Positions 26,319-35,355 of a DNA stretch of 64,000 bases are shown piece by piece (the stretch's first letter is position 1; each line of letters opens with the position of its first letter). The translations under genes and the position numbers were made by a program. A model generated the notes under the pieces. It was not told the origin of the DNA. It saw only the letters and a list, made by a program, of their open reading frames with translations, and did not search any database. Source of the DNA: Paenibacillus sp. HW567 (lineage in GTDB: Bacteria > Bacillota > Bacilli > Paenibacillales > Paenibacillaceae); the NCBI RefSeq assembly GCF_000374185.1, contig NZ_KB910518.1, positions 1,668,546-1,732,545 on the forward strand, written 5' to 3'.

Positions 26319-26348
26319 ACAATATATTCCTAGCGCTGCTTTTGTCAA
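26319..26348 (-). promoter_or_regulatory. Candidate promoter of the c-di-GMP-riboswitch operon
   Basis: A perfect TTGACA -35 (26348-26343) and TATTGT -10 (26324-26319) are separated by 18 bases. Transcription would begin about 30 bases before the aptamer. Confidence 0.6.
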
Positions 26349-26727
26349 TATATTTGATCAAATAAGCTCGAAAATTGACGAATATAACGATTAGAGACAT
26401 TTTCTAATTTGCATGCAAAATGAATTTTAATGCATAAAATTAAATAATAAAGTCCCAGGTGAAAAAGTCCTAAAATGCAAACGGGATTTTATATACCAGA
26501 CCATAGTGCTATGGATAGTCTTCACGGACGATAGTCTTAACTGCGGGAATACTTAGACTTACAAATACCCGATCGGTAAGTGTACAGGTTCTCCTTGCGT
26601 TACTAACGTCCTGTGAGTTCATTTTTCAGGTTCAACTTATACTGATATAAATACAAATTGAAATTATCAATTTATACTGCAAAAATTCAGTGTTTGGTGA
26701 ATATTACATCAAGGAAATTGTAAACAC
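26349..26727. other. AT-rich gene-free stretch
   Basis: No convincing reading frame or known RNA family is seen here. The region is AT-rich and contains short internal repeats such as GATAGTCTTCACGG beside GATAGTCTTAACTG (near 26513-26545). It separates the riboswitch promoter from the chemoreceptor terminator and may be the remains of a lost gene or a longer regulatory region. Confidence 0.4.
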
Positions 26728-26776
26728 AAAAAAACTGCCCCGTGAGCATTTTTTGCTCATGCGGCAGTTTTTTGAA
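26728..26776. terminator. Strong bidirectional-looking terminator after the chemoreceptor
   Basis: AAAAACTGCC and CGTGAGCA pair with TGCTCATG and GGCAGTTTTTT, a long stem flanked by A- and T-runs. It ends the minus-strand chemoreceptor gene. Confidence 0.88.
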
Positions 26777-26781
26777 TGTGC

Positions 26782-28035
26782 CTAAAATTTGAAAATATGG
26801 ATTGTTTTTTGCAACTGGAATACAGCCTTGGTCATTGTTTCTGTCTCTTCGGCAACGGATTTGAGGGCATTGATTTGCTCGTTCATTGAGGCGGAGACCT
26901 CTTCGGTGCCTGCGGCAGTCTGCTCGGTAATTGCGGAGATATTTTCGATAGCCCCGGAAATTCTGTGCGCACCCTCCAGCATGAGGTCGCTTTCTGCAGA
27001 GAATGAAGCAATTTGCTCGGTTATGTATTGAACGCTTTGCACAATTTGAGCGAAAATATTAGCCGTTTCAATGATCATTTCATTCTGTACCTGAACGACT
27101 TCCTCGTTGATGGCAATGTGCTCAATCGCCTGCTTAATGTCGTTCTCAATGCTGCGCACCAGACTGAACACCTCCTTGGTCGAGGAGGTGGATTCCTCCG
27201 CAAGCTTGCGGACCTCCTGGGCCACCACCGCGAATCCCCGGCCATGTTCGCCTGCACGGGCGGCTTCGATGGAAGCATTGAGCGACAGCAGGTTCGTCTG
27301 CTCGGCGATTTCCGTTATCGTCTTGGTGATCATCGTGATGCCGCGGGCATTATGTGAGAGTGCTTCAATCGTGTCGGCTACCTTTTGGGTGGCTTGTATA
27401 TTTTTACGCATGCCTTCCGCTTGCGTATCTACTGACTGACGGCCTTTTTCAACCAATTCCAGCGTATGTACGGAGCGTCTGTTCATTTCCTTGGTGGAGC
27501 TTGTGTAATTGGAGACTTTGGTTTCTATATCCTTGATCGAATCTGTCATATCTGCGATATCTACAGAGATTTCATTAGCGCCAAGAGCCAGCTCGTTGGA
27601 GGAGGAGGCAACCTGGGCCATCACAAGCTTCAGGTTCTGATTCTTGTCTTCGATGCCGCGGCTCGCATCCATGACCTGGCGGGTGATTTGCGACGCCTCG
27701 GTGAGAATCTTCTTAAGCTTGTCGATCATAGTATTGAAGGAACGGCTGACATCACCCATGGAACCGCTTTCGTCAGCGCGGCTGGTAAAATCCCCCTTGG
27801 CTATGGTGTGAGTCACGTTGGAGATATCCTCGAACGAGGATGTAAGCGTTCTCTCAATAAGTCGTGCAAGAGGATAAGTTAAGGCTGCCAGTGCCGCTAT
27901 TAGGATAACGCCGATAACGATTTTGCCCATCACAATGAGTGTGATCAGAACAGGAACAGCGAATAAAGCGGCAATCAGGTAACATCCGGCAATAATTCTT
28001 TGTTTTAAAGGAAGCTTGTTCATCCAGGCCATCAT
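26782..28035 (-). CDS. Methyl-accepting chemotaxis protein lacking a sensor domain
   Basis: A 417-residue chemoreceptor-type transducer. Two adjacent membrane helices (about 14-33 and 35-57) have almost no extracellular loop; a HAMP domain follows (about 58-112) and then the signalling domain with [31 protein letters not shown], written here as [20 protein letters not shown], the hairpin tip that binds CheA/CheW. It cannot bind an external ligand in the usual way; it may sense membrane state or internal signals. AGGGGGA precedes the ATG. It shares strand with the c-di-GMP operon but is separated by a terminator. Confidence 0.88.
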   Translation of the reverse strand: MMAWMNKLPLKQRIIAGCYLIAALFAVPVLITLIVMGKIVIGVILIAALAALTYPLARLIERTLTSSFEDISNVTHTIAKGDFTSRADESGSMGDVSRSFNTMIDKLKKILTEASQITRQVMDASRGIEDKNQNLKLVMAQVASSSNELALGANEISVDIADMTDSIKDIETKVSNYTSSTKEMNRRSVHTLELVEKGRQSVDTQAEGMRKNIQATQKVADTIEALSHNARGITMITKTITEIAEQTNLLSLNASIEAARAGEHGRGFAVVAQEVRKLAEESTSSTKEVFSLVRSIENDIKQAIEHIAINEEVVQVQNEMIIETANIFAQIVQSVQYITEQIASFSAESDLMLEGAHRISGAIENISAITEQTAAGTEEVSASMNEQINALKSVAEETETMTKAVFQLQKTIHIFKF

Positions 28036-28137
28036 AAAAGTTCCCCCTAAATAAAATTAAGTTGTTTACTGTAATATTATAGGCGAATCATGGAGGTTTG
28101 GTCTATTGTAAGAACTGACATAAAACCATTTTTAAGC

Positions 28138-28145
28138 CTATTTAA
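28138..28145. repeat. Left 8-bp target-site duplication of the ISL3 element
   Basis: CTATTTAA at 28138-28145 is repeated at 29529-29536. Eight-base duplications are normal for ISL3 elements. Confidence 0.9.
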
Positions 28146-29528
28146 GGCTCAAAACAGAAATCAGTGCTTGACGAAATGAATATCGGATAAAATTGGAAAA
28201 ACATCTGCTAATCCTGTATTGTTGTAAGTCCCCACCCACAACAAAAGGAATAGACAGATGCCAACTCAGTATATCAACGAACTGCTCGACATACCAGAGC
28301 TAAAGATTCACCAACTGTTATCCGTTCATGAGGATGAAGTTCACATAGAAGCCGTGCCGTTAGATGACAAGCAAATCTGCCCATGCTGCGCTTCGGATCA
28401 AGAAGTCATTCGGAAGGGAAGCAATGGTATGCGAACCGTCCGACATCTATCCGTTTTTGAAAAGAAAACCTATCTGCACGTGCCGACTATTCGCATGTTT
28501 TGTAATAGCTGCGAAGCCGGGTTCGTATGGATATATGATTTCGTTGGTCCCAAACAACGTTACAGCAGGCTTCTTCGCTCCCACACGGTCGAACAGGCTC
28601 TTGGATCCACGGCCGCGCATAGCGCCAGGATGCAGCAAGCGCCGGCAAGTACCGTACAACGTATGCATAACGAGGCGGTTCCTGACGTTAGCGATGCGCT
28701 CTACGAACAAGTGTGGGAAGAAGCCAAAGGAACGTCTGAATTGGTTCTGGGTGTCGATGACTTCGCGATCAAGAAAGGTCATACGTATAACACCGGCATT
28801 CACAACCTTAAAGGCGAGACGATGCTGGACCTGCTGCCGGGCCGAAAGCTGGAAGCCCTGCGGGCGTATGCCCAGGCACATCCGGAGTTCCTTCTGCTTC
28901 ACCCGAAGGCAGTGGTTATGGATCTGGCTCAGGCCTACCACACTTGGATTGGCGAGTGTTTTCCGAAAGCGATTCGCATCGCAGATCGGTTTCATGTTCA
29001 CGGTTATGTAATTGAAAGCGTGCAAGAAGTTCGGAAAACCGTTCAGCCTACACTGTCGCCGCGTGCCAAAGCATACCTGAAAGCGAACCATCGCCTCCTG
29101 AATCCGCCTGCCGAAGCGCTGAACGAGGAAAGCAAAAAGAAGTTGGACGCCATACTGAGCTACTCCCCGCTGCTGCGCAGCGTGTGGGAATGGAAAGAAG
29201 CGTTCACGACTTGGTATGATTGCTCGCCTAGCTATGTCGTTGCCATGCTGGGATTTGAGCGTTGGTGTAAGCAAGGCGATCAGATCGACCACGCCGCCGT
29301 CCAAAGTGCGCTAAAGACCATGCGTAATTGGCAAGAGGAGATCGTAAATTACCATCTATGCCGATGGACAAACGCAACCGTAGAGGGCCGCCACAATCGA
29401 ATTAAAGCCTTTCAACGCCGCCATTATTTTACAAGGAATCGCAGTCGCTATAAGGCGGGTATTCTGATCGAATGTAACCGCCATCGGATGTTGTGCTAAT
29501 AATCAAGCACTGATTCTGAGGTTGAACC
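28146..29528 (+). mobile_element. Complete ISL3-family insertion sequence
   Basis: The 1,383-bp element is bounded by imperfect inverted repeats of about 26 bp: the left end begins GGCTCAAAACAG and the right end, read inward, begins GGTTCAACCTCAG; both then share AATCAGTGCTTGA. An exact 8-bp duplication CTATTTAA flanks it and a full transposase gene lies inside, so it is structurally intact and probably a fairly recent insertion, upstream of the chemoreceptor gene. Confidence 0.92.
28258..29499 (+). CDS. ISL3-family transposase
   Basis: DDE transposase of 413 residues. An N-terminal zinc-binding region has CPCC near residue 40 and CNSC near 83; an HTH region follows, and the DDE catalytic domain begins with LVLGVDDFAIKKG (first Asp) and includes VVMDLAQAYHTWI (second Asp) and TNATVEGRHNRIKAFQRR (final Glu). 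All three acidic residues appear present. The reading frame is full length, so transposition may still be possible. Confidence 0.93.
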   Translation: MPTQYINELLDIPELKIHQLLSVHEDEVHIEAVPLDDKQICPCCASDQEVIRKGSNGMRTVRHLSVFEKKTYLHVPTIRMFCNSCEAGFVWIYDFVGPKQRYSRLLRSHTVEQALGSTAAHSARMQQAPASTVQRMHNEAVPDVSDALYEQVWEEAKGTSELVLGVDDFAIKKGHTYNTGIHNLKGETMLDLLPGRKLEALRAYAQAHPEFLLLHPKAVVMDLAQAYHTWIGECFPKAIRIADRFHVHGYVIESVQEVRKTVQPTLSPRAKAYLKANHRLLNPPAEALNEESKKKLDAILSYSPLLRSVWEWKEAFTTWYDCSPSYVVAMLGFERWCKQGDQIDHAAVQSALKTMRNWQEEIVNYHLCRWTNATVEGRHNRIKAFQRRHYFTRNRSRYKAGILIECNRHRMLC

Positions 29529-29536
29529 CTATTTAA
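29529..29536. repeat. Right 8-bp target-site duplication of the ISL3 element
   Basis: Second copy of CTATTTAA, immediately outside the right inverted repeat. Confidence 0.9.
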
Positions 29537-29644
29537 TTGTGTTTTTTTGTGGGAACTTCTGCCCTGAAAATAAAGTTGCTCTAAGGAACCAAAAGTGCGC
29601 ATACCAAAACAAACCCCATGTTTTTATTTTTTTGAAATTGGCCG

Positions 29645-30865
29645 TTAGGCCGATTGTTCACTCAGGTTTACTTGATACCCGAGCGATTCCAAGCGTTTTA
29701 TGGATCGGTTCATTACCATCTCGCGGTTTCGTTGGTCGAAGTAGTCAAACCCTAATTCTTTATATGCTTGTCTTCGCGTTAACAAGACATAGACTATCGC
29801 TAAAATGCTGTGCCCGACGGCTACGGCTGCTCTGTTTTTCCCTCGCCTGCCTGCGATCCGGTGATATTGGGCCGACAGGTAGGTGTTCTTTTTTCGTCCT
29901 GCCGCTCGCGCCGATTCCACCAGTGCACTTCGCAGCTTTTTATTCCCTTTTCGTGTCCTTGCTGATCGTTTTTTCCCCGCGCTTTCATTGTGACCTGGAG
30001 TCATACCTGCCCAAGAGCATAAATGCCCTGCGCTCGGAAACCGTGTCATGTCGGTCCCAATTTCCGCCAGAATTTGTTCGGCGGTTCGTTTACCGACACC
30101 GGGAATGGTATCCACTAACTTCAGGTCCTCTGCAAAAGGGGCCATTCGGCGCTCAATCTCTTCATCCAGTTCAGTGATCAACCCATTCAACTGGTCAATA
30201 TGTCCTAATTGTTTCTCCAGCATGAGCAACTGATGAGGACCTAGGCTTCCCTCTAGTGCCAGCTTTAATTGTTCTTTCTTGGCTTTCAGCTTCTTTTGCG
30301 CAAAGTCCGCTAGAATCGAAGGATCCGTTTCGCCCTGAATCATCGCTTCCAACATGTTTCGTCCTGACACTCCAAGCACATTGGATGCCACGGACGAGAG
30401 CTTGATATTGCCTCCTTCCAGCACCTTTTGCAATCGGTTCACTTCCCGGCTTCGCTCTTCGATGATACTTCGCCGATACCGGATCACTTCCCGAAGTTCC
30501 CGCTGCTCCCGATTCGGAATATAGCTCCCTTGCACCAGCCCATGCCGGAGTAATTTCGCAATCCATTCCGCATCTTTCACATCTGTTTTGCGTCCGGGCA
30601 CGGCTTTGATATGCTGCGCATTCACGACAACCGGCTTGACGTCTTCCAGTTCAAGCAGGTTATAAATCGGTTTCCAGTAATCTCCGGTGCTCTCCATCGC
30701 GACATGGGTGCACCGCTCGCTTTTAATCCAATCCACTAAATCGACTAGCCGGCGAGTCAGCGTTTCAAAGCTTCGAATCTCCTTTCCTTTCGGGGTGATG
30801 ATACAGGCTGTGATACTCTTCTTGTGTACATCTAATCCACAACAACGTTCAATGAGGATCTCCAT
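29645..30865 (-). CDS. IS110-family transposase (DEDD recombinase)
   Basis: A 406-residue recombinase with the N-terminal RuvC-like DEDD domain (CGLDVHKKSITACII at the start, VAMESTGDYW near 70, PGRKTDVKDAEWIAKLL near 100) and the C-terminal Tnp2 domain containing the serine motif region IPGVGKRTAEQILAEIG, LCSWAGMTPG and KKRSARTRKGNKKLR. ATG 30865 follows AGGAGACAG; a longer in-frame start at 30916 is not supported. Full length and apparently functional. Confidence 0.93.
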   Translation of the reverse strand: MEILIERCCGLDVHKKSITACIITPKGKEIRSFETLTRRLVDLVDWIKSERCTHVAMESTGDYWKPIYNLLELEDVKPVVVNAQHIKAVPGRKTDVKDAEWIAKLLRHGLVQGSYIPNREQRELREVIRYRRSIIEERSREVNRLQKVLEGGNIKLSSVASNVLGVSGRNMLEAMIQGETDPSILADFAQKKLKAKKEQLKLALEGSLGPHQLLMLEKQLGHIDQLNGLITELDEEIERRMAPFAEDLKLVDTIPGVGKRTAEQILAEIGTDMTRFPSAGHLCSWAGMTPGHNESAGKKRSARTRKGNKKLRSALVESARAAGRKKNTYLSAQYHRIAGRRGKNRAAVAVGHSILAIVYVLLTRRQAYKELGFDYFDQRNREMVMNRSIKRLESLGYQVNLSEQSA

Positions 30866-30879
30866 CTTTTCTGTCTCCT

Positions 30880-31050
30880 GCCTGCTGGCGCTTATTAAGG
30901 CTGGTGCAAAGACCAATGCTAAGGTTATTCTGCCCTGCGTGCTTCCCCGGAGGGAGCAACAATCTGTGATGCACCGGGTCGTTGGGGTCCGTCTTATATT
31001 CGGGTTCGTAACACCAAGAAGTTCCGACCTACCTTCGCCAGCCCAGTAAC
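30880..31050 (-). ncRNA. Candidate bridge RNA of the IS110 element
   Basis: The roughly 190 bases between the WYL gene stop and the transposase start carry no reading frame and are GC-rich with several possible hairpins (for example CTCCCTCCGGGGAAGC on the minus strand). In IS110-group elements the non-coding left end encodes the bridge RNA that pairs with target and donor DNA. Assignment is by position only; limits are approximate. Confidence 0.4.
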
Positions 31051-31067
31051 CAGTATAGACAATATTT

Positions 31068-32048
31068 TCATTCCTCAGTGATGCCGCGCAGCGGCATGGG
31101 TGTCTTATATAGTGTTGCGGTTTCTGCGAGAGTGGATACTATCCGTCCGACCAGCTCCCCGGGAGCCACGGCAATGACATCCGGACTAAGTGAAAGCACA
31201 ATACGGCAGGCGGAATCCAGCGTGTTGAATTCGGCATCCACGGACAGCCATTCTGGCTGGGCTGCTGCGCTGCTGTTAGTAATTGACACATAGCGTTCCC
31301 GCTCCAGCTCCTCCATAGCTCTGCCATTCACCAGCAGCTTTGCGGGGAAACGGGGGAGCGCGGATTTGAACAAAGCTGTGGATTGCTCCCAATAAGCGGC
31401 AAGCTCAAAGCCTTCCGGGCGCGCAAATGTCTCTTCTGTAATTTCGGCTGAGGCCAGCCTGGAGACCCGGAAGGTTCTGAATTCTCCTTCGGTTCCGGCA
31501 ACGACATACCATACTCCGCGTTTGGCTACCAGCCCCAGCGGCGAAATTAGCCGCTCCTTGCATTCTCCATCACGCATGTAGCTGATCTTGACCTGGCGGT
31601 TCTCCCAGAGCGCCTCCTGCAGCAATGAGAGGAACGGATAAGATTCGCTTGAAGGGTGCCAGCCTGCGCCATCAATATGAATCCGCTGGTTTAGATAGGC
31701 AAGCGGAGAATCAGGAAGCTTGGAGCTTGCGGCCTCCAGCTTGCGGGCAGCGGAGGAGAAGTCCTCCTGTATCCCCAGAGCGTTCAGGATAGCAGTATCA
31801 GCCGTCAGCAGCAGCGATCCGATCTCCTGGGGCTTCATGCCGGTCAGGGAGGTTCTGTAGCCTTCGCTGAGCATCCAGCCGCCATCACGGCCCCTCTCAG
31901 CGAGCACGGGCACACCTGAAGCGCTTAGCGACTCCATGTCCCGGAGTATTGTCCGCTCAGATACCTCCAGAGTCTGCGCCAGTTCCCTGGCGGTGATTTT
32001 GCGTAAACTGTATATTTCAAGCTTATCATAAATATATGTCAGTTGTTG
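31068..32048 (-). pseudogene. WYL-domain regulator without a visible start codon
   Basis: YafY/PafC-like regulator. The WYL region (about SLLQEALWENRQVKISYMRD onward, shown here as ENRQVKISYMRDGE) and C-terminal extension are intact, and an HTH_11 domain is readable upstream (ITARELAQTLEVSERTILRD). That frame stays open to a TGA at 32049-32051 but contains no ATG, GTG or TTG before the HTH; the first ATG is at 31937, inside the helix-turn-helix. Either a rare start (CTG/ATT near 32040) is used or the 5' end was lost. An IS110 copy lies at its 3' side. Confidence 0.6.
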
Positions 32049-32140
32049 TCATATATAAGATTTATGATGAATATGGAAGGCGATAAGTATTCCCGATTCC
32101 CGAATGATTCCACAGCTCTATCAGGCAGCAAACGGGCAAC

Positions 32141-32198
32141 AAAAAATCGCTCTTTGGAAATGGCCGGATTGCGCCGCCATTCCAAGAGCGATTTTTTT
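32141..32198 (-). terminator. Intrinsic terminator after serA
   Basis: AAAAAATCGCTCTTTGGAAA on the left pairs with TTCCAAGAGCGATTTTTTT on the right, a long near-perfect hairpin with A/T runs at both ends; on the minus strand it follows serA. Confidence 0.88.
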
Positions 32199-32226
32199 AG
32201 AAATAAGGGTTAAGTGCCGCTATATC

Positions 32227-33819
32227 TTAGAGCAGAATAATTTCTTCGGCTGTGTTGATTTCCGGCAATCCGGCCAGCTTCACAAGCACTTCTTTGGGAA
32301 CTGCCTTATCAACGGTCAGCAGCATAATGGCTGCACCGCCGACAATTTTGCGTCCCACCTGCATGGAGGCGATGTTGACGTCGTTCTGGCCGAGCAGGGT
32401 GCCGACATGCCCGATGATTCCCGGCTTGTCGTTATGCGAAATCAAGATTTGATGGCCTTCTGGAGCGATATCGACCGGGAACTTGTTGACTTGAACAATC
32501 CGTTCCCCGTAGCCTTGCAGCAATGTACCGGCGACCAGGAAGTCTTGTTCATGTTCTGTTTTTGTTGTGACTGTAATCAGGTTGGTGAAGCCCTTGGTCT
32601 TGGAAGCCTTTGTCACGACAACATTAACATCTCGGGTTTTGGCCAGATGCATCGAATTGACGATGTTCACATCATTGCCGAAGTGGCGTGTGAGCACGCC
32701 TTTCACAATATAGCGGGTCAACGGCTGGGTATCCACATCCGACAGATCGCCTGCGTACTCTACATGGATTTCGCGGATCGCGCCTTCTGTAAGCTGGGTC
32801 ACGAAGCTGCCGAGCTTCTCGCCGAGTGTGAAGTACGGCTGAAGCTTGTTCATCACACTTGGAGCAACCGGAGGGATGTTCACGGCATTGATGAAAGGTT
32901 CGTTCCGCAGAATGTGCAGAACCTGCTCCGATACGTCGATGGCCACATTCTCCTGAGCTTCAATCGTGGAAGCGCCCAAATGCGGGGTCACGATGATTTT
33001 CGGATGGGAGAGGAAAGGGTGGTCCGCTTGCGGCGGTTCCTTCTCGAATACGTCAAAAGCCGCTCCGGCAACAATGCCGCCGTCGATGGCTTCAACCAGC
33101 GCCCCTTCATCAATAACACCGCCGCGGGCACAGTTGATGATGCGCATGCCTTTTTTCATAACTTCAAACTGCGGGCGGGAAATCATGTTGCGTGTTTCCG
33201 GGGTCAGCGGAGTGTGCACAGTGATGAAATCCGCGCCGCGTACAATGTCGTCTACGGAAGCCAGCTTCACTTCCAGCTTCTCCGCACGGTCGGCAGTAAG
33301 GAACGGGTCATAAGCAAGAATGTCCATGCCGAAGGCTTTGGCCCGTTTAGCCACTTCGCTGCCGATCCGGCCCATACCGAGGACACCCAATGTTTTGCCG
33401 CGCAGCTCTACGCCGAGGAACGTTTTTCTATCCCATACACCGGAAATGGTTTTGGCATAGGCTTGTGGAATGTGACGGGCGAGCGCCATCATCATTGCAA
33501 AGGCATGCTCACAGGTTGTAATCGTATTTCCGTCAGGAGCGTTAATGACCACAACACCGTGCTGTGTAGCTGCCTCCAGCTTGATGTTGTCAACGCCTAC
33601 TCCGGCACGGCCAATAACCTTCAGCTTGCTGCCTGCTGCAATAATCTTCTCTGTTACAGTTGTCTGGCTGCGGACGAGGAGGCCGTCATATTCGCCGATA
33701 ATGGCAATAAGCTCATCTTCACTCAATCCAGTTTTCTTGTCTACAGTCACATCGCTTGCGTCCATTAGCTGCTGAATGCCCAAATCGCTGATCGGATCCG
33801 ATACTAATACTTTAAACAT
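32227..33819 (-). CDS. serA: D-3-phosphoglycerate dehydrogenase
   Basis: First step of serine synthesis: NAD-dependent oxidation of 3-phosphoglycerate. The Rossmann motif [15 protein letters not shown] starts near residue 145; catalytic segments [13 protein letters not shown] and [13 protein letters not shown] VTPHLGAST are intact; an intervening domain (about 315-450) and a C-terminal ACT domain (about 455-530, [12 protein letters not shown]) follow. The 530-residue length is the long Bacillus type, usually feedback-inhibited by serine. AAGGAGG precedes the ATG. Controlled by the T-box leader upstream. Confidence 0.95.
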   Translation of the reverse strand: MFKVLVSDPISDLGIQQLMDASDVTVDKKTGLSEDELIAIIGEYDGLLVRSQTTVTEKIIAAGSKLKVIGRAGVGVDNIKLEAATQHGVVVINAPDGNTITTCEHAFAMMMALARHIPQAYAKTISGVWDRKTFLGVELRGKTLGVLGMGRIGSEVAKRAKAFGMDILAYDPFLTADRAEKLEVKLASVDDIVRGADFITVHTPLTPETRNMISRPQFEVMKKGMRIINCARGGVIDEGALVEAIDGGIVAGAAFDVFEKEPPQADHPFLSHPKIIVTPHLGASTIEAQENVAIDVSEQVLHILRNEPFINAVNIPPVAPSVMNKLQPYFTLGEKLGSFVTQLTEGAIREIHVEYAGDLSDVDTQPLTRYIVKGVLTRHFGNDVNIVNSMHLAKTRDVNVVVTKASKTKGFTNLITVTTKTEHEQDFLVAGTLLQGYGERIVQVNKFPVDIAPEGHQILISHNDKPGIIGHVGTLLGQNDVNIASMQVGRKIVGGAAIMLLTVDKAVPKEVLVKLAGLPEINTAEEIILL

Positions 33820-33834
33820 GGTTTCTTGTCCTCC

Positions 33835-34029
33835 TTAAATGTGGAAAGCTTTATATGCCCAAGGATGCCCCGAAGAGGCAGTCCACAGTACCAGAAGCAT
33901 TGAGACGGGAAAAAAACATGTCAAAATAACGAAGTAACGCGCTGTCGCACCAAAGAAAAATGCTGCAGAAATACGGTGAATCAAGAGAATTAAGCCTAAA
34001 ATGATCAACAAAAAAACTCTCAACCCCAT
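33835..34029 (-). CDS. Possible hydrophobic leader peptide between T-box and serA
   Basis: A 64-residue frame starts with ATG in the 3' arm of the T-box terminator and ends with TAA overlapping the AAGGAGG of serA. It encodes two hydrophobic segments (about 3-30 and 32-50). No ribosome binding site precedes the ATG, because that DNA is the terminator loop and stem. It could be a chance frame in AT-rich leader DNA or a small membrane protein coupled to serA. Confidence 0.25.
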   Translation of the reverse strand: MGLRVFLLIILGLILLIHRISAAFFFGATARYFVILTCFFPVSMLLVLWTASSGHPWAYKAFHI

Positions 34030-34270
34030 ACTACTGCCGTAGTAAGGGACGAGAGTTGTCGTGGTACCACCCTAATTCACTGCAACTTATAAAGATGCAG
34101 CCTCATTGGCCTGCAAAGGCCACACTGGTAACGGAGATGATCCGATTGTGTCTACTAATAAGGGTTCAACACAATATCTCAGGAGCGCTAAAGAGTTCTG
34201 GCCGCCACCGGTTTGCACCACCCACCGGCTCTCTGAAGACTTGCAGAATCTTTGTTCCATCATCGGTTTT
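34011..34270 (-). promoter_or_regulatory. T-box riboswitch of serA
   Basis: On the minus strand the canonical T-box AGGGTGGTACCACG (34073-34060) is followed by CAACTCTCGTCCCT. The terminator pairs AACTCTC with GAGAGTT (34014-34057 region) and ends in TTTTTTT. Stem I features AGAGAGCCGG and GGTGCAAACCGG near 34240-34205. The specifier region reads GAACTCTTTAGCGCTCCTGAG and contains both TCT and AGC serine codons, agreeing with serA. Uncharged tRNA should favour antitermination. Confidence 0.93.
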
Positions 34271-34288
34271 GCTTGATTAATTTTTCAT

Positions 34289-34318
34289 AATGTAACATGG
34301 TGATGCCAGATGTGTCAA
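34289..34318 (-). promoter_or_regulatory. Candidate promoter of the T-box-serA unit
   Basis: TTGACA (34318-34313) and TACATT (34294-34289) are 18 bases apart, directly upstream of the T-box leader. Confidence 0.6.
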
Positions 34319-34384
34319 TAGTCTTATTCTAAGCGGGTCCAGTTGAAGTGCGGTTCTTTTTTCGTTATGATGCAATAGCTGGTC

Positions 34385-35290
34385 TTACTCATAAAAAAAC
34401 GGGAGCTGCGGCATTGTTTCCTTACCGTAATATTGCTCGCGCCATTTGATGAAATCCTGCTCCTGTACCGCTCCGGTAGAGATTAGCAGGGTTACCGAGG
34501 ACTGAACATCCTTCAGCTTCAGTGAGCTGGCCGTGCCGGAATAGATCATGTCGTCGATCTTGGCGGTAATATCCTGCGGATCGTAGCCGGCGTAGATGCT
34601 GCGGTTGAGCATCATACCCGCAATAGAAGCGTTTTTGAGCAGCAGCGGCATCTTTTTCCATTGAATGAAGCTGAGGGTTTTCAGCTCTCCGGCTTCACTC
34701 GGAATTTTATTGTTGGCCTTGGCTCCCCATTTCAGCATGGAGTCATAGAAATTTTTCTGCGCCAGAAGTCCGAATTTGACTGCATTACCCGTGAAATTGT
34801 CTTTTTCCAGCACCTTGGCTGTCTCAGCGCCGGATGCGCCTGCAGATACCTTGCTGGAGGCCTGGGAGAAGAGGGTCAGACTTTTTAGAATATTAAGCTG
34901 GGCTTCATGCAGCAGCGGCGAATTGGTGAAGATGGAATCCTGGGTAACCTTGTCATATTGCTTGTCCGCCAGAATGCTGAGATTTTTCAGTATGGCTGCA
35001 TTCTCACGGGCGCCTGTGCTGCGGGAGAGATTATCCAATTCGCTGTTCCAGTTGCGCTTGAATTCCCGATAAGGCAAAAATACGTTATGATAGAATGTAA
35101 CAAGATCCTGCTGCTGGTAAGATCCGGAGAATTCCTGTGCGGCCCCTTCTTGCTTCAGGTGAGCGTATTTGGCTTCTGTCTTGTCTGCTCCAACCTTCAC
35201 TCCCGTAAAAAAAGCGGCGAATGCAGATATCAGAAAACATATAAATCCTAAGGTGTATAACATTTGAGTGCGGGAGGTACGGCTGTTCAT
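34385..35290 (-). CDS. Uncharacterised membrane-anchored protein
   Basis: A 301-residue protein with one N-terminal membrane helix (about residues 10-30) and a large, mostly helical outer domain. I do not recognise the family. ATG 35290 follows AAGGAG; an in-frame ATG at 35335 is less likely. It is divergent from the CPBP protease gene and is followed by the serA regulatory region without a clear terminator. The helical content might suggest a structural or sensor role, but nothing specific can be said. Confidence 0.65.
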   Translation of the reverse strand: MNSRTSRTQMLYTLGFICFLISAFAAFFTGVKVGADKTEAKYAHLKQEGAAQEFSGSYQQQDLVTFYHNVFLPYREFKRNWNSELDNLSRSTGARENAAILKNLSILADKQYDKVTQDSIFTNSPLLHEAQLNILKSLTLFSQASSKVSAGASGAETAKVLEKDNFTGNAVKFGLLAQKNFYDSMLKWGAKANNKIPSEAGELKTLSFIQWKKMPLLLKNASIAGMMLNRSIYAGYDPQDITAKIDDMIYSGTASSLKLKDVQSSVTLLISTGAVQEQDFIKWREQYYGKETMPQLPFFYE

Positions 35291-35355
35291 AATTAATGCT
35301 CCTTCGTCTAGGGAAATTATCTTATGTAAAAACAATATAGAACAGGCAGGTTGCG

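Larger units (their letters stand above)
29560..31060 (-). mobile_element. IS110-family element (ends approximate)
   Basis: An intact IS110-type recombinase gene with about 200 bases of non-coding DNA upstream and about 100 downstream. IS110 elements lack long inverted repeats and usually make no target duplication, so the ends cannot be set by eye; limits given are the neighbouring ISL3 duplication and the stop of the WYL gene. Confidence 0.55.

Noticed and set aside
32104..33768. Long plus-strand frame (554 codons) opposite serA
   Set aside because: It is the antisense shadow of a well-supported gene, has no ribosome binding site, and its composition follows serA codon positions.
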